DNA of 64,000 nucleotides. It comes from Rhabditoides inermis (lineage: Eukaryota > Nematoda > Chromadorea > Rhabditida > Rhabditidae). A model generated the notes under the pieces. It saw only the letters and a program-made list of their open reading frames with translations, did no database searches and was not told where the DNA came from. Of this stretch, positions 26,214 to 36,279 are shown in pieces (the first letter of the stretch is position 1; every line of letters starts with the position of its first letter). The stretch lies in NCBI GenBank assembly GCA_963966185.1, contig CAWZYM010000151.1, positions 2,013,963 to 2,077,962 on the forward strand. Reading direction: 5' to 3'. A program made the position numbers and the translations under genes.

Positions 26214-26929
26214 CTAAATTCCTACTGATCGCAGCCACCAAAGTACATCTGTCTCTCTCCAAACAGCGTGCTCTCTCGCGTGCTCTCGCGCTCGCCCGCC
26301 AGCAGAGGGCTAGCTATCAGCTAGCGTGACTGGAAACGACACCCACCCACACGCTGGCCTTTCGCCTAGTGCGAGTGCGAGATCGCTCATAACTTCTTTC
26401 GGAGAAAAGATACAAAGATGCCGTCAATTAGTGATCTGCCCTATGGAACCGTGCGAATCTAACTAACATAAATTGGAAGACTTCACATTGTTGCTAACAT
26501 GTCCTTTGGATATCGCTACTTGAAAATTCTGGCGCGAGCCTTATTTTAACCCAAGAGAGAGGGCGCTGCGCGCCCTCTCTAATTCCACTCAGTTTTGATT
26601 GATTTGATCGCTTAATAAAGATGTATAATAATTGTGGAGAGATTTGCGAGAGCCCTTGTGGCAGTAGCTTCTGGTTTCCCTGGGGCAGTAGAGATGGAGA
26701 TTAGATTACACAGTGTGGGAGAGAGGTCAAAGCTGCGCGAGGGAATGAGGGGGCGACTGTTGGTCTCTACTGCACTGAACAGATGTCAAGTGGGAGAGTC
26801 GGGGCGAGGCGACTGTGCCTGCCTGTGACGACAGGCAATTTACGACCCTTGTCATATGGTTTACGGCGAATCGGAAACGATACGATAGTGTACTCTTTAT
26901 TCCTATACAACTATGCTATCAATGATGGT
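26214..26929. other. Spacer after the pyrimidine tract
   Basis: No gene is supported. It contains a perfect 11-bp-arm inverted repeat at 26556-26580 (AGAGAGGGCGC, TGC loop, GCGCCCTCTCT), which could form a hairpin in either strand. Otherwise I see nothing. Confidence 0.5.
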
Positions 26930-28716
26930 CTATTCGTCCTGAGTTTGGTTTGATCGGAGATGACGTCGGAAGGCAGAGAAGGCGAAGGCGGTCAGGAAAA
27001 GGCAGCCCACACAGGCAAAGTACACACCGTAGACGGTGAACTGGAAGGAATTGTTGGAGAAGGAAGGAAGGAAGGGAGAGAGAGAGAGAGATGAGACTAC
27101 CTGTGTCCGTATGTCGAGGTTGAATCCCCTCGCATCCGCCACGGCGAATGTGAGCATGGACTGGAGGCAAATGGCGACGAGAGTGTTGCACCCGAACACC
27201 AGACCGTAGTTGGCGGCCGACAACTCGCTGGCGATGTTGAAACTGAACAGGGAGATGAGAGAGGGGGAGGGAGGGAAGTGAGAGAGAGAGAGAGAGAGAG
27301 GGGGGAGGAGATAATCACCTTGCCGCAGTGATGAGCAGGACATAGATGGCGTTGACGCACACGTATCCGGCATACGCGACGAGTACGTGGTTGGCGTGGG
27401 AGATGAGCACGAGGATGGCAGCTATGAGGAGGGAGGAGAGACAGAGCAGCGGCTCGCCCCAGCGACGCCAGTTGATCGGCAGGTACTGCACCGAGAACGA
27501 CAGCAGCGCGCCTGAGATCGGGGATGACGGGTGCCCGCTGCACTCACTTACCGAGTGACGTGTTGATGCACTCAACGAATCCGTTCGCCACGTCGTCACT
27601 GTCCTCCTGCAGCGACAGCCACAGCGTCTGCGCGTAGTTGCCCACCTGAATAACATTATCATTGTCTGATTGATTAATCGATTGATTGAGCGCACCTGGT
27701 ATATCCCGCAGCTGGCCATGGCCCACCAGAGGGACCAGCGGAGGACGGTGGGGCGGCGGTAGATGCGGAAGGCGGAGAGGGTGCGCGCAAAGTACGCCGA
27801 TACGCCCCCGTCCAGCTTCTGACGCTCGAACTCGGCGCGACTGAAGGGCAAATGATTCAAAAAAAATCTTTGTAACAGAAGTCGGTAAAGAAACCATAAT
27901 AGTGAAGCGTAGAAGATTTACGTGAGTTCCTCAGCGATGGGCTGCTCCTCCTTGACCAGGTCGAGGGAGTCGCGGCGCTTCGGAACAGGCGGCAGCAGAA
28001 GAGCTATCACACTCACAACGGCCACTGCGCCGAACGAGATCTGAAGGAGGTTAGGTTGTAGGAAAGAGAAAAAGCGGATAAGCGGGATCACCTGATTGAG
28101 GAGCAGGTAGCTGCCGGAGTGACTGCTGACAAGGTACTGCGCCAGAGCGAACGCGGCGAGCTGAAGACGAGAGGAAAAATGAACAAGGGAAAACTCGCCT
28201 CACCTTTCCACACATGGCGGCGGTGCGGATATACGACGTGACTCGCTGGAAGTACTTCTCCTCCACCACTGCGTACATGTACGAGAAGTACGCGATCTCG
28301 GCAGCAGATGAGAGACCTAGGCATACGGTAAGGATTGGAAGAGAACGCGATAATGTACCGAATAGGATTTGCATGAGCTGCATGAGGTGCAGTCCCTGTC
28401 CCCACACCAGCAGCGACCAAGTGGCAGTGAGTGCGAACGCCTCCAGACAGATCACCGGCTTGTACCGCAACAGATCTGTCATCAAAAAGATAGGGATCTG
28501 AATGGTACGGTGAGGTTACGGTAGATTGCATCATCTACTCACGAGGAAGATCATGTAGGAGTAGGTCCAGAAGGGGTAGACGTCGGAGTAGACATCGGCG
28601 ATGGAGAGATTCTTGTAGTGGGAGACGAGGAATGGAGTGAGGAATGGAGTGGCTGGCCGGAACTCCTTCACCACTCCATATAAGCAGATCAGCGCTGTCG
28701 TCGCCTTCCAGTGCAT
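26930..28716 (-). CDS. SLC19A: SLC19-family transporter (reduced folate / thiamine carrier)
   Basis: Ten exons (28716-28543, 28497-28359, 28316-28204, 28160-28092, 28040-27922, 27840-27696, 27645-27552, 27511-27319, 27242-27101, 27040-26930) join in phase to about 432 residues. Family blocks in order: FRPATPFLTPFLVS with KNLS; VYPFWTYSYMIFLV; FLMTDLLRYKPVICLEA; SLLVWGQGLHLMQLMQI; SAAEIAYFSYMYAVV; QRVTSYIRTAA; LRWSLWWAMASCGIYQV; NYGLVFGCNTLVAICLQS. These match SLC19A2/A3 (thiamine) and SLC19A1 (folate) segment for segment, with about 12 predicted membrane spans. Substrate cannot be fixed by eye; NEIFPVWTYSY-type similarity leans to the thiamine branch. The protein would act at the plasma membrane. 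Confidence 0.92.
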
Positions 28717-29116
28717 TGCAGCACTGTTGATGATTTTATATATTTCTACTGATTGTTTTATAACAGAACTATTGATTAAGCAGTGTAATAAATTATAATG
28801 AAAAATAAATAAAATAATAATTGATTGATTGTGCGAATAAATGTAATTCTCAGACACACCGCAGTGATCAATCGGTGACACTAACACACACTACACTGTA
28901 AAGCGCCGCCTTGATTTCGTATCGTTTGTCGGTTGCTGGAAACTGTTATCTCTTCGCACTTTTTGCTCTGCGCTTCCCCGCCCGAACATTTGTGAAAATA
29001 AACCAACCGGTTTCCAAGCTCATATTTGCTACTTTCTAGCGTTCGCGGCGGGACCATAATCTTATATAAGCCCCGCCCCTTTTTGCGACGCACACCGATC
29101 GCGTACCACCCGCCCA
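28717..29116. promoter_or_regulatory. Divergent promoter with TATA and GC boxes
   Basis: Lies between the SLC19A start (minus) and the zinc-finger gene start (plus). On the plus strand a TATATAA box at 29063-29069 is followed at once by CCCCGCCCC (29071-29079), 48 bases before the ATG at 29117. It therefore probably drives the plus-strand gene. Confidence 0.55.
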
Positions 29117-30084
29117 ATGCGCGTGACGGCGCCAAGTTTTACGTTTTTGAGTACAGATCATCTGTTTCTGGTAATGATTCTTGTGATATATTGTTCATGT
29201 ATGTTTTCTAGAGTATATGAACGGTATAACGGCTACGGAACGGAGTGCTGCACCGGCGCGCATCGTCCATCAGGTACAGCACCAACCACAGCCCAAGTAT
29301 GCGGTCGATCTGGACGAGGAGAGCGGAGAGGACGGGTGAGTGGAAGTATCGAATGCTTATTGATTGGTGACGTCATCAGCTTCGGCGGCATGGACCTCGA
29401 GCTGTACGACGCGATTGTGCGGTTCAAGAAGACGGGCGAGTATCCCACCTTTGCCGACCCCAAGACCAACAGGAACGCGCATTTCCACTGGCGGTGAGTC
29501 AACGTTTGATGGTATGACTAGGAGTATTGAACACTCGTTCAGCAACCGTTGCGCGACGTTCATCCTGGAGAACAACCACTCGGACACGCTCATGTACATC
29601 GGTCCCGGCGCCTCGCAGCACAGAGTCGTTGTGAGTTGTTGTTCATTTGTTGTTATATTTGTAGCTTATTTTTACATTCTTGTTAATTTCTGAGCGAATT
29701 CAGGTGCGGCGCGGCGAAGTGCGCACTGCCTTGAAGATTATTCACGAGAGAAACGGGCATTCCGGACAGAAGATCACGTGGGTTTCTCAGTTTTCATTGG
29801 TGTGTCCCTTCACAGATCTCTCCTTCAGGTTTCGCGGCGCCTCGCAGCGTCTCTACTGGAAGAGCATGCGGCGCGACGTGATCAGGTACGGTAGAGTTAC
29901 ACTACTCGTCTTATCGTATACTGTATAATTTCTGTCCTATATTTCCGTATATGATATGATTACAGTAACCGATCCACAGTTATATATACAGGTACCTGAA
30001 CGACTGTGACGTGTGTCGGAAGAAGAAGATGGTGCGACGGGAGATCGCCAACAACATGTACACGCCGGATATGGGAGGTGAGTG

Positions 30085-30122
<38 letters not shown>

Positions 30123-31349
30123 CCTCTCTCTCTCTCTCCCTCTCTCTCTCTCTCTCACTCCCTCTCTCTCTCCTTCCCTCTCTCCACCCCCCTCTTACAG
30201 TGGACGTGTTGAACCCGTCCCGCATCCCCCGCCTGTCCCCGCACGAGTCTGTGATCGCCGACCGACTGATGCTCACTGCCCTCACCCGCCTGCTCGATCT
30301 GCCGCCCCACGATGCTGAGGTGGGAGAAGATGATATAGGTGTATCATGAAAAGCATTTCATGGAGCTATAGGGTATTCCCCCCGCTCACGGTGCGCTTGC
30401 TCACTCGCCGCATATTTTCCAGACAACATTTCATCGCATTTGGTGGCTCTATCGGTCCGCGCGGGATCATTCGACCGCGCAATTCGCGCGCTTGGCGGTC
30501 TGATTTTAGGGTAATAAGGGTCATTTGCAAGTCAAATGAAGCAGATCTGAGCATCTTCCGGAGCTAATAACTCCGTTCAAAAATTGTCTAATTTTTTGTC
30601 CTTTGGACAGAGGAACACTGAGACTGTTCCCAAGAGATTGTCGGCTCGCTTTTGTTGATATCGCTTCTCCAAAAATTATAAATCATGAAAAACCTCCAAA
30701 ATGTATAGCTTCAATAGGTGATTCAGTGTTTCTCTAATAACTTTGTTCAAACTCCACCAAAAAAATTCAAACTTCGGGAGAGTGAACCTCTGTGTTCTAC
30801 CAACAGATTGTCGGCTCGATATTTGTGATTTTCTTTTATGAAGAGTTCATTTGAGCTCAAAAACATCAAAAAGTGCCTCTTTTCAACGTCATTTTCTCAT
30901 TGTCTGGTTCGTGTCTGGAACGACCGAGCTAATTGCGTACCGTGACTCGGCTAGAAGGCTGGAGCTGGAGAACACGGCCTCTGGGGAGATTTCAACATTC
31001 CGTGATAAGATAAAAGACAACCTTTTTCTTCTTTGTAGGTGTACGACTTTGTCGACGAGGACGGTATGTTCGACGGTCTGGACATGACGGACGACATGAT
31101 AGAGCAGCCACAGTACGGGTACGGTAGGGGAGGGTACTGTACATGGAAAGTGTACTTGTATTCGTTTTCAGTCATTCGTCAGGTGGCGGCAGCTCAGTGG
31201 TAGTGGACGATATGTATGACGACACGGTGGAGAGTGAGTCCATCTTTATATTCTTCTCTCTCTCCCTCCCTTCCTCCCTCCCCCCCCCTCCCTTCCTCCC
31301 TCCCCCCTCTTTCTCTCTCCCTCTCCCTCCCTCTCTATTTCTCCCTCCC

Positions 31350-31382
<33 letters not shown>

Positions 31383-31384
31383 TT

Positions 31385-31423
<39 letters not shown>

Positions 31424-32106
31424 TCCTCTCTCACACTCATATCCCTCGTTCCAGTCCAAGAGGCGAAGAAGGAGCCTGTGGGTCGTCGCGGTGTCTCGGT
31501 GCTGAAGAGAGCGCGAGCGCCAGAGAAGGAGGAAGGCGTGAAGAGGATGCCCGACGAGTTCGCACAGGTGGGGAGAAGAGAGAGAGAGAGAGTGAGAGGG
31601 AGGGAGAGAGAGGGAGAGAGAGGGAGAGAGAGGGAGAGAGAGGGAGAGAGAGGGAGAGAGAGGGAGAGAAGGGACGAGGAGAGAGAGAGAGAGAGATGCT
31701 TTGCTTTTGCAGCCGTCGACCCCGTACGACTACTACCCGTCTCATTCTGGCGCGTCGACCAGTCAGCAGGGGCAGGCGACTGCTGCCAGGAGGGGACGAC
31801 CGCCCGCACAGGTAAGGGGAAGACCACCCACGAAGTGATCAGCTGATCAGTACTGTTCTGTATACCACTCACGAAGTTATCAGTTGATCGGGGGAGTACC
31901 CAGAGAGATAGTGATGAGATGTGGGAGAGGCGCATATGTTAGGACTTGACGCGATATTTATATGATGATAGTTTCAGTCGACTCCCGCTCACTTTGACGT
32001 CTCTCTGGCGCCGGCGTCTCTGTCGAATCCCGCCATGGCTGCGCCCTCCAGCGACAGGGAGGTCGTGCGGCTACAGAAGTCGGTCAGTACAGACGACCAC
32101 GTCCCC

Positions 32107-32150
<44 letters not shown>

Positions 32151-32442
32151 ATGCTCCCTTGCAGGTGCTGCTCCTTCAGCAGGAGGTGCTTCTCTTGAAG
32201 AGGCAGTACCTGCGTGCCAAGCTCGACCAGATGAACTACTTCCCACACGGGGCGCAGCTCGTTGTCGAGCAGGTGGGTAGAGGGTCGATCACTGGTAGAT
32301 CAGTGTGTTGGTAGATCAGTTAATAGATAGGTGTGCTGGTGAATCCATCTATCAGTCGGTATTGCAGGTAGTTGACCCGGAGCCGGAACTGGGAGGCAAC
32401 GAGGAAGTGACGGATAGCGGAAACGTGGATGTGGAGCAGTAG
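29117..32442 (+). CDS. GIN1-like integrase HHCC zinc-finger protein without DDE core
   Basis: Fifteen exons, starting 29117-29150, 29212-29335, 29380-29493, about 29543-29630, 29704-29777, 29829-29885, 29992-30077, 30201-30319, 31039-31118, then five more to 32368-32442, join in phase to about 445 residues. Residues 65-175 resemble the N-terminal part of GIN1 and Ginger-type integrases: FKKTGEYP, then an HHCC zinc finger H134-x4-H139-x29-C169-x2-C172 with LYWKSMRRDVIRYLNDCDVC. No DDE catalytic core follows. Instead there is an acidic stretch (VYDFVDEDGMFDGLDMTDD), a basic linker, an AT-hook-like RRGRPP and a leucine-rich coiled coil (VLLLQQEVLLLKRQYLRAKL). It looks like a host gene derived from a transposon, perhaps a DNA- or chromatin-binding protein. 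If exon 1 is wrong, Met at 29217 is the next start. Confidence 0.8.
30320..31038 (+). other. Long intron with a degenerate internal duplication
   Basis: The 719-bp intron has two diverged copies of a roughly 170-bp segment: AATAACTCCGTTCAAA ... GATTGTCGGCTCG (30568-30650) and AATAACTTTGTTCAAA ... GATTGTCGGCTCG (30736-30818). No coding potential is seen. Confidence 0.5.
31243..31700. repeat. CT then GA microsatellites around one exon
   Basis: A CT run (31250-31440) fills the intron up to the acceptor at 31454, and a GA run (31577-31697) starts right after the donor at 31568. The exon between them (31455-31567) is intact. Confidence 0.85.
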
Positions 32443-32882
32443 GAGGAGGAGCAACGGGAGAAGCGCATTGTTTGTGCACATTGTGACGTTGTAATAAGTT
32501 ATTAAGTAATATATTATCTTTTTTTTTAAATAATTGTATTGTGCGTTTGACTAAATAAATACGTGTTTACAACGCGTTTATGTACAAAACAAGCAAATGA
32601 GCGAATAACAAAGAGGAATTCGCGAAACAATCGATACCCATAGTATTGCGAATTGAATATAGTGTAGAAGTAGCGGCGATACAGAAAAGAGGAATTGTAC
32701 TAGGGAATCAAGCTAGCAGGCCGCCATAGATTAGAATGCTGAAAAGGGTCAGTTTGATCCGGATGTACAAAGCTACCTTGAAGAGATTTCTGGAGTGAAT
32801 CAGTAGATAGGAAGATTAGTTATACGAGATTGCCGTTGGGCCGGATCTTGTCTCGCACCCGGTTATACGCGCGCTGTCCCGC
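32443..32882. other. Convergent 3' spacer
   Basis: Lies between the 3' ends of two convergent genes. It has AT-rich sequence with AATAAA-like signals on the plus strand near 32557 and no open frame of interest. Confidence 0.5.
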
Positions 32883-33987
32883 CTAAACCTTTCCGATGAG
32901 AGCCTCCATTCTCTCGCCCCGAGCTCGTTCCTCTCTCAGCTGACGCCTCCTGTACCACGCGGCACATGCACAACAAGGAGAGCAGAAGCAGATCGTGCAG
33001 CAGCACCCAACCAGCAAGATGATCAGGATGAAAGTCAGGATGATCATCCTGAAAAGAGGTGACGTCATGGTATACTTGGGATCTCTCTCTCTCACTCAAC
33101 AATTCTGTTTGTTATTGTGCGCTTCTCTCTTACTCACTCATCTATTTTATGATGTTAGTGGTTAGTGGTTACTCGTTACTATGACACCGATGTACTCAAG
33201 CTTCTCACACAAGTCGTACCATATAGTGGATTTGATCTCCACTGGCAACCTTCGATAGATCCACATTCCAATATCATAGATATCGAGTGTGAAGAGAGTA
33301 TCCTCTTCATCACTCATTTTATGTAGCTATTTATAGGGATAGGAATAGTCACTGGAATTGATTAGATGAGGCAATGCCGCGGAACGGAAGAGAGGAGAGG
33401 ACAGAGAGAGGAGCCAATATATAGACTGCTGTTCACCGCAGCTGGACTAACAGTGGAGTGAAAACGCTGTGAACATTTTAGATATATTAACGCGAAAATG
33501 GCACTGAGAGCTGCGACTAGGAAAGAAACGAGGAAACAGAAAATAACATCTGGTTCGTATTACTGAACAAACAGTGCGTACGAAGGCTTGAGGCGTGGAT
33601 GTGTGACACAGAAGCGATAAAGAGAAGATAAAGCGGATGAAAACACCAGAGGAAATATGATCTCAGAGCTCCGGACACAACGCATGCGTCTCTGTCTCTG
33701 TCTTTTTTCAGAGGCATTTGAGGGCGGAATCGATACGACGACGTCCGAAGGGGCGGGGCCTAGTGAGGGCACCCCCCGGATGTGGGAGTACATTGAGAAA
33801 GAGGGTGAGTCATACTGATCCCTGAAATCCCTCATATTTGAATAACTGTGTCACAGGCGGTGACTCATCCAGGCTTCAGGAAGCTCTTAGCTCTATTTCG
33901 AAAAGTTGTGAACCGCAGAGGACACTGGACACTCGATAGTGTTTGAGAACGGCGAGATAACAGCGGTGACTAGTGCGTGAGAGAAGC

Positions 33988-34044
<57 letters not shown>

Positions 34045-34765
34045 TGTACTTTTGTAGTGAGTACAGTGAAATTGAGAGGGGATGTGAAGAAACAGAGAAT
34101 GAGGTGTGGGAGGTATATTTATTGCGCGTTAGCGTTACTCATGTGACCTTGCTAGATTCAATGACAAATTTCGCAAAAAAGGCGATAGACGATTTTTGAA
34201 CTGACTGGAAAGGAGTACAATGTTTGCTCTCGGAGCCTCTTCTATCGAGAAACTTGAGTACATCGGCTAACATATAGTTTGTAAAGTAGAGTCACCAAGT
34301 GACGCGGGTCAGTTGTGGCTGTGGTTAGTACTCAAATGAACAAGTGAACAACTAGTAAACAAGGAAACAAACAACTCACTGGCTGACGTTGGGTGCGCAG
34401 GCGATCATTGGCTGTTCGGAGTCGTTGCAGTGGTCGGCAGCGTAGCACTTCATGCCACACGCCTCGATACATGTCTCCAACTGCAAGGGAAGTGATCTCT
34501 CTCTCTCTCTCTCTCTCCCTTCAATTGTCTGTCCTACTGTTATTATTTTTTGAGGGATATCAATTATAACAAACTCCTACCGTTTCATAGCACGTGACGG
34601 AGACTCCGGAGATGGAGGAACCACCGTCCACGGCGAAGCAGCATCCTGAAAAACTTGGTTTGTAAAATGTATTTGTTATATTTGACAAATTAATTCATGG
34701 TCTGTATGAACAAAACAATAATATTCACCTGTTATCGAGGCGAGAAGGACGATTGGCAGCCACAT
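32883..34765 (-). CDS. Small cysteine-rich type I membrane protein
   Basis: Four exons (34765-34729, 34645-34581, 34480-34380, 33048-32883) join in phase to 122 residues. A signal peptide (MWLPIVLLASITG) precedes a Cys-rich ectodomain with seven cysteines (CCFAVDGG, TCYETLETCIEACGMKCYAA, HCNDS), one membrane span (MIILTFILIILLVGCCC), a juxtamembrane Cys cluster (CFCSPCCACAAWYRRR) and a basic tail ending EALIGKV. The plan is like that of Shisa/VOPP1-type adaptors, but the cysteine spacing does not match any I remember. The 1.3-kb third intron holds another gene on the opposite strand. Confidence 0.78.
33162..33317 (-). CDS. Possible 51-residue micro-ORF inside an intron
   Basis: An uninterrupted frame, MSDEEDTLFTLDIYDIG to VIVTSNH, inside the third intron of the membrane-protein gene. 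The middle (MWIYRRLPVEIKSTIWYDLC then EKLEYIG) looks like real amphipathic protein and not low complexity. The start codon is 180 bp from that of an oppositely oriented small gene. A 20-bp stretch encoding EKLEYIG recurs, inverted, at about 34239-34269. It may be an exon of an unseen transcript or a chance frame. Confidence 0.35.
   Translation of the reverse strand: MSDEEDTLFTLDIYDIGMWIYRRLPVEIKSTIWYDLCEKLEYIGVIVTSNH
33318..33497. promoter_or_regulatory. Short divergent promoter region, nested
   Basis: 180 bp between the two small reading frames. On the plus strand CCAATATATAG (33413-33423) gives a CCAAT-like and TATA-like pair about 80 bp before the plus ATG. Confidence 0.35.
33498..33939 (+). 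CDS. Nested 76-residue protein, unrecognised
   Basis: Three exons (33498-33552, 33712-33804, 33857-33939) with clean donors (GTTCGT, GTGAGT) and acceptors (TTTTTTCAG, GTCACAG) join in phase to 76 residues: MALRAATRKETRKQK, SEAFEGGIDTTTSEGAG, PRMWEYIEKEGGDSSRLQEA, then SISKSCEPQRTLDTR. It has a basic N terminus, an acidic/Ser-Thr middle and a helical end; no membrane segment. I do not recognise it. It lies wholly inside an intron of the minus-strand membrane-protein gene. Confidence 0.6.
33992..34043. repeat. GA microsatellite
   Basis: About 25 GA dinucleotides, inside the third intron of the membrane-protein gene. Confidence 0.9.
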
Positions 34766-35189
34766 GTTTCACTCACTGCTTACTCACTGCCAGCCGGAAA
34801 GCACTCACTGCAAGTGCGAACTGAACAATCAATGCTCACTCTCACAACGGCAAAAAGGAAAACGACGACGAGTAATGCTAACGCGAAATCGATAGGATAA
34901 CAACTGAATAGGGCAGGCAAATAGAAACGTCGTCAAAACATGGTGAGCGTGGATATTTGAATAGTGAGAGCGGGGTGAGAGAGTGCGATCAATGCAGTGT
35001 GCGTGTGTGTGATGTTAGGGGGCTATGGCGTCTTTCCGTCTCGACTCTCTCCTTCCGGCGTACTATCTCGCATCCTCTCACCGCTCACTGCAGCATGCTG
35101 AAACACAGGTCAGCGGGAGCGTTGCGGGCATTAGCTAAAACAGCTGCTAGGAAACACAGAAACATTGAACAATGAATTCGCAAAAGTGT
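34766..35189. other. Spacer upstream of membrane-protein gene
   Basis: No gene recognised. It should hold the promoter of the minus-strand gene starting at 34765. Confidence 0.4.
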
Positions 35190-35261
35190 GGGCCGAACCG
35201 GTGATCGAAACCGGGACCTCTCGCACCCAAAGCGAGAATCATACCACTAGACCATTCGGCC
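35190..35261 (-). tRNA. tRNA-Pro(UGG)
   Basis: 72 nt. Acceptor GGCCGAA pairs with TTCGGCC. The anticodon stem TCTCGC/GCGAGA has loop TTTGGGT, giving UGG. The T arm is CCGGT TTCGATC ACCGG. A TTTTGC run follows its 3' end (Pol III terminator). It stands alone, without a Thr partner. Confidence 0.95.
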
Positions 35262-35711
35262 GCCGATTGAACTGCTATTGGAAGCAGTGTCGTGTGTTTC
35301 GTGGGTAGTGTAAACACTCGAAAGCAAAAAATCCACAACAGAGATGGATACTGCGATATTCTTCCAAGAATGTTTGAAAAGAGACTAAACTTGCGAGAAA
35401 GTGAAATAATTGAACTACTGTAACCCCTGCGTTTGCAAGGTAATCAACAGATTAGACTTTCAAACATCTGGATATCGTTGATCGAAACGGATATCGATGA
35501 ATATATAATTTAGTTTCCATTTTATTAGAAAAATCGTATTCCAAGCGATTCACACATTTACTTCTGCGCAGTTACTGTAAAAATTGTAAACAAATATAAT
35601 GTCGAGTAAATGCGACGAGATGGCTGCCGTACAGTGAACCAGGAGAACATCATATAATTTTCATTCTCGATGATGACTAGACAAATGCATGGAGAATCTC
35701 TGCAAAAGTAC
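35262..35711. other. Spacer between tRNA genes
   Basis: AT-rich sequence with no feature I can name. Confidence 0.4.
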
Positions 35712-35783
35712 GGGCCGAACCGGTGATCGAAACCGGGACCTCTCGCACCCAAAGCGAGAATCATACCACTAGACCATTCGGCC
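35712..35783 (-). tRNA. tRNA-Pro(UGG)
   Basis: Identical in sequence to the copy at 35190. It is the first half of a Pro-Thr cassette with 67 bp between the two genes. Confidence 0.95.
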
Positions 35784-35850
35784 GCCGATTGTATCACAAC
35801 ACAAACACGTGTCATATACGCATTTCTTAACAACTATCGGTCAAAAGAAA

Positions 35851-35922
35851 TGCCCACAGCAGGGATCGATCCTGCGACCTTCTGTTTACAAGACAGACGC
35901 TCTGCCACTGAGCTATACGGGC
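35851..35922 (-). tRNA. tRNA-Thr(UGU)
   Basis: 72 nt. Acceptor GCCCGTA/TGTGGGC has two G-U pairs. The anticodon stem TCTGT/ACAGA has loop CTTGTAA, giving UGU. The T arm is GCAGG ATCGATC CCTGC. Partner of the Pro gene 67 bp upstream on the plus map. Confidence 0.95.
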
Positions 35923-36279
35923 GTTGTTTCGCTTTATTCCATACGCTGATACACGGTCTCGTTCGCCATTTTGCCGATTCCCAAAATTGCTAGCGCGGCT
36001 GATATTGTCAAATACGAGCGACGAAGACCGGCTACGGCCGCTGAATGGTTGGGGGTACGTATAATACATGTTTCGCTTATACGCCAGCAAAGGACACCGC
36101 CAATATACTACACATTTATTTACAGAATCACAAACGAAATGTAACAATACAATTACAAACACACGTGAATCGCCTTGTCCCATCAACAATGGATCGACTC
36201 CGAGAATATGCCGAGAAGGAGGAAAGCAATGAAGAATGTGAGGAATTGAAAAGGGATGGGGGGACACTGCCTGGAACAT
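35923..36279. other. Spacer downstream of IFT172
   Basis: Holds the 3' flank of IFT172 and the flank of the Pro-Thr cassette. The sequence after the Thr gene (TATTCCATACGCTGATACACGG) resembles that after the Thr gene at 44933, so the duplicated cassette extends past the tRNA. Confidence 0.5.

Noticed and set aside
26556..26580. Hairpin as a transcription terminator
   Set aside because: Hairpin terminators are not expected for eukaryotic Pol II genes, and there is no adjacent gene end in the right place.
35147..35338. Protein frames containing [25 protein letters not shown] at several places
   Set aside because: This recurrent peptide is the translation of the tRNA-Pro(UGG) gene; the recurrence reflects the tRNA copies, not a protein family.
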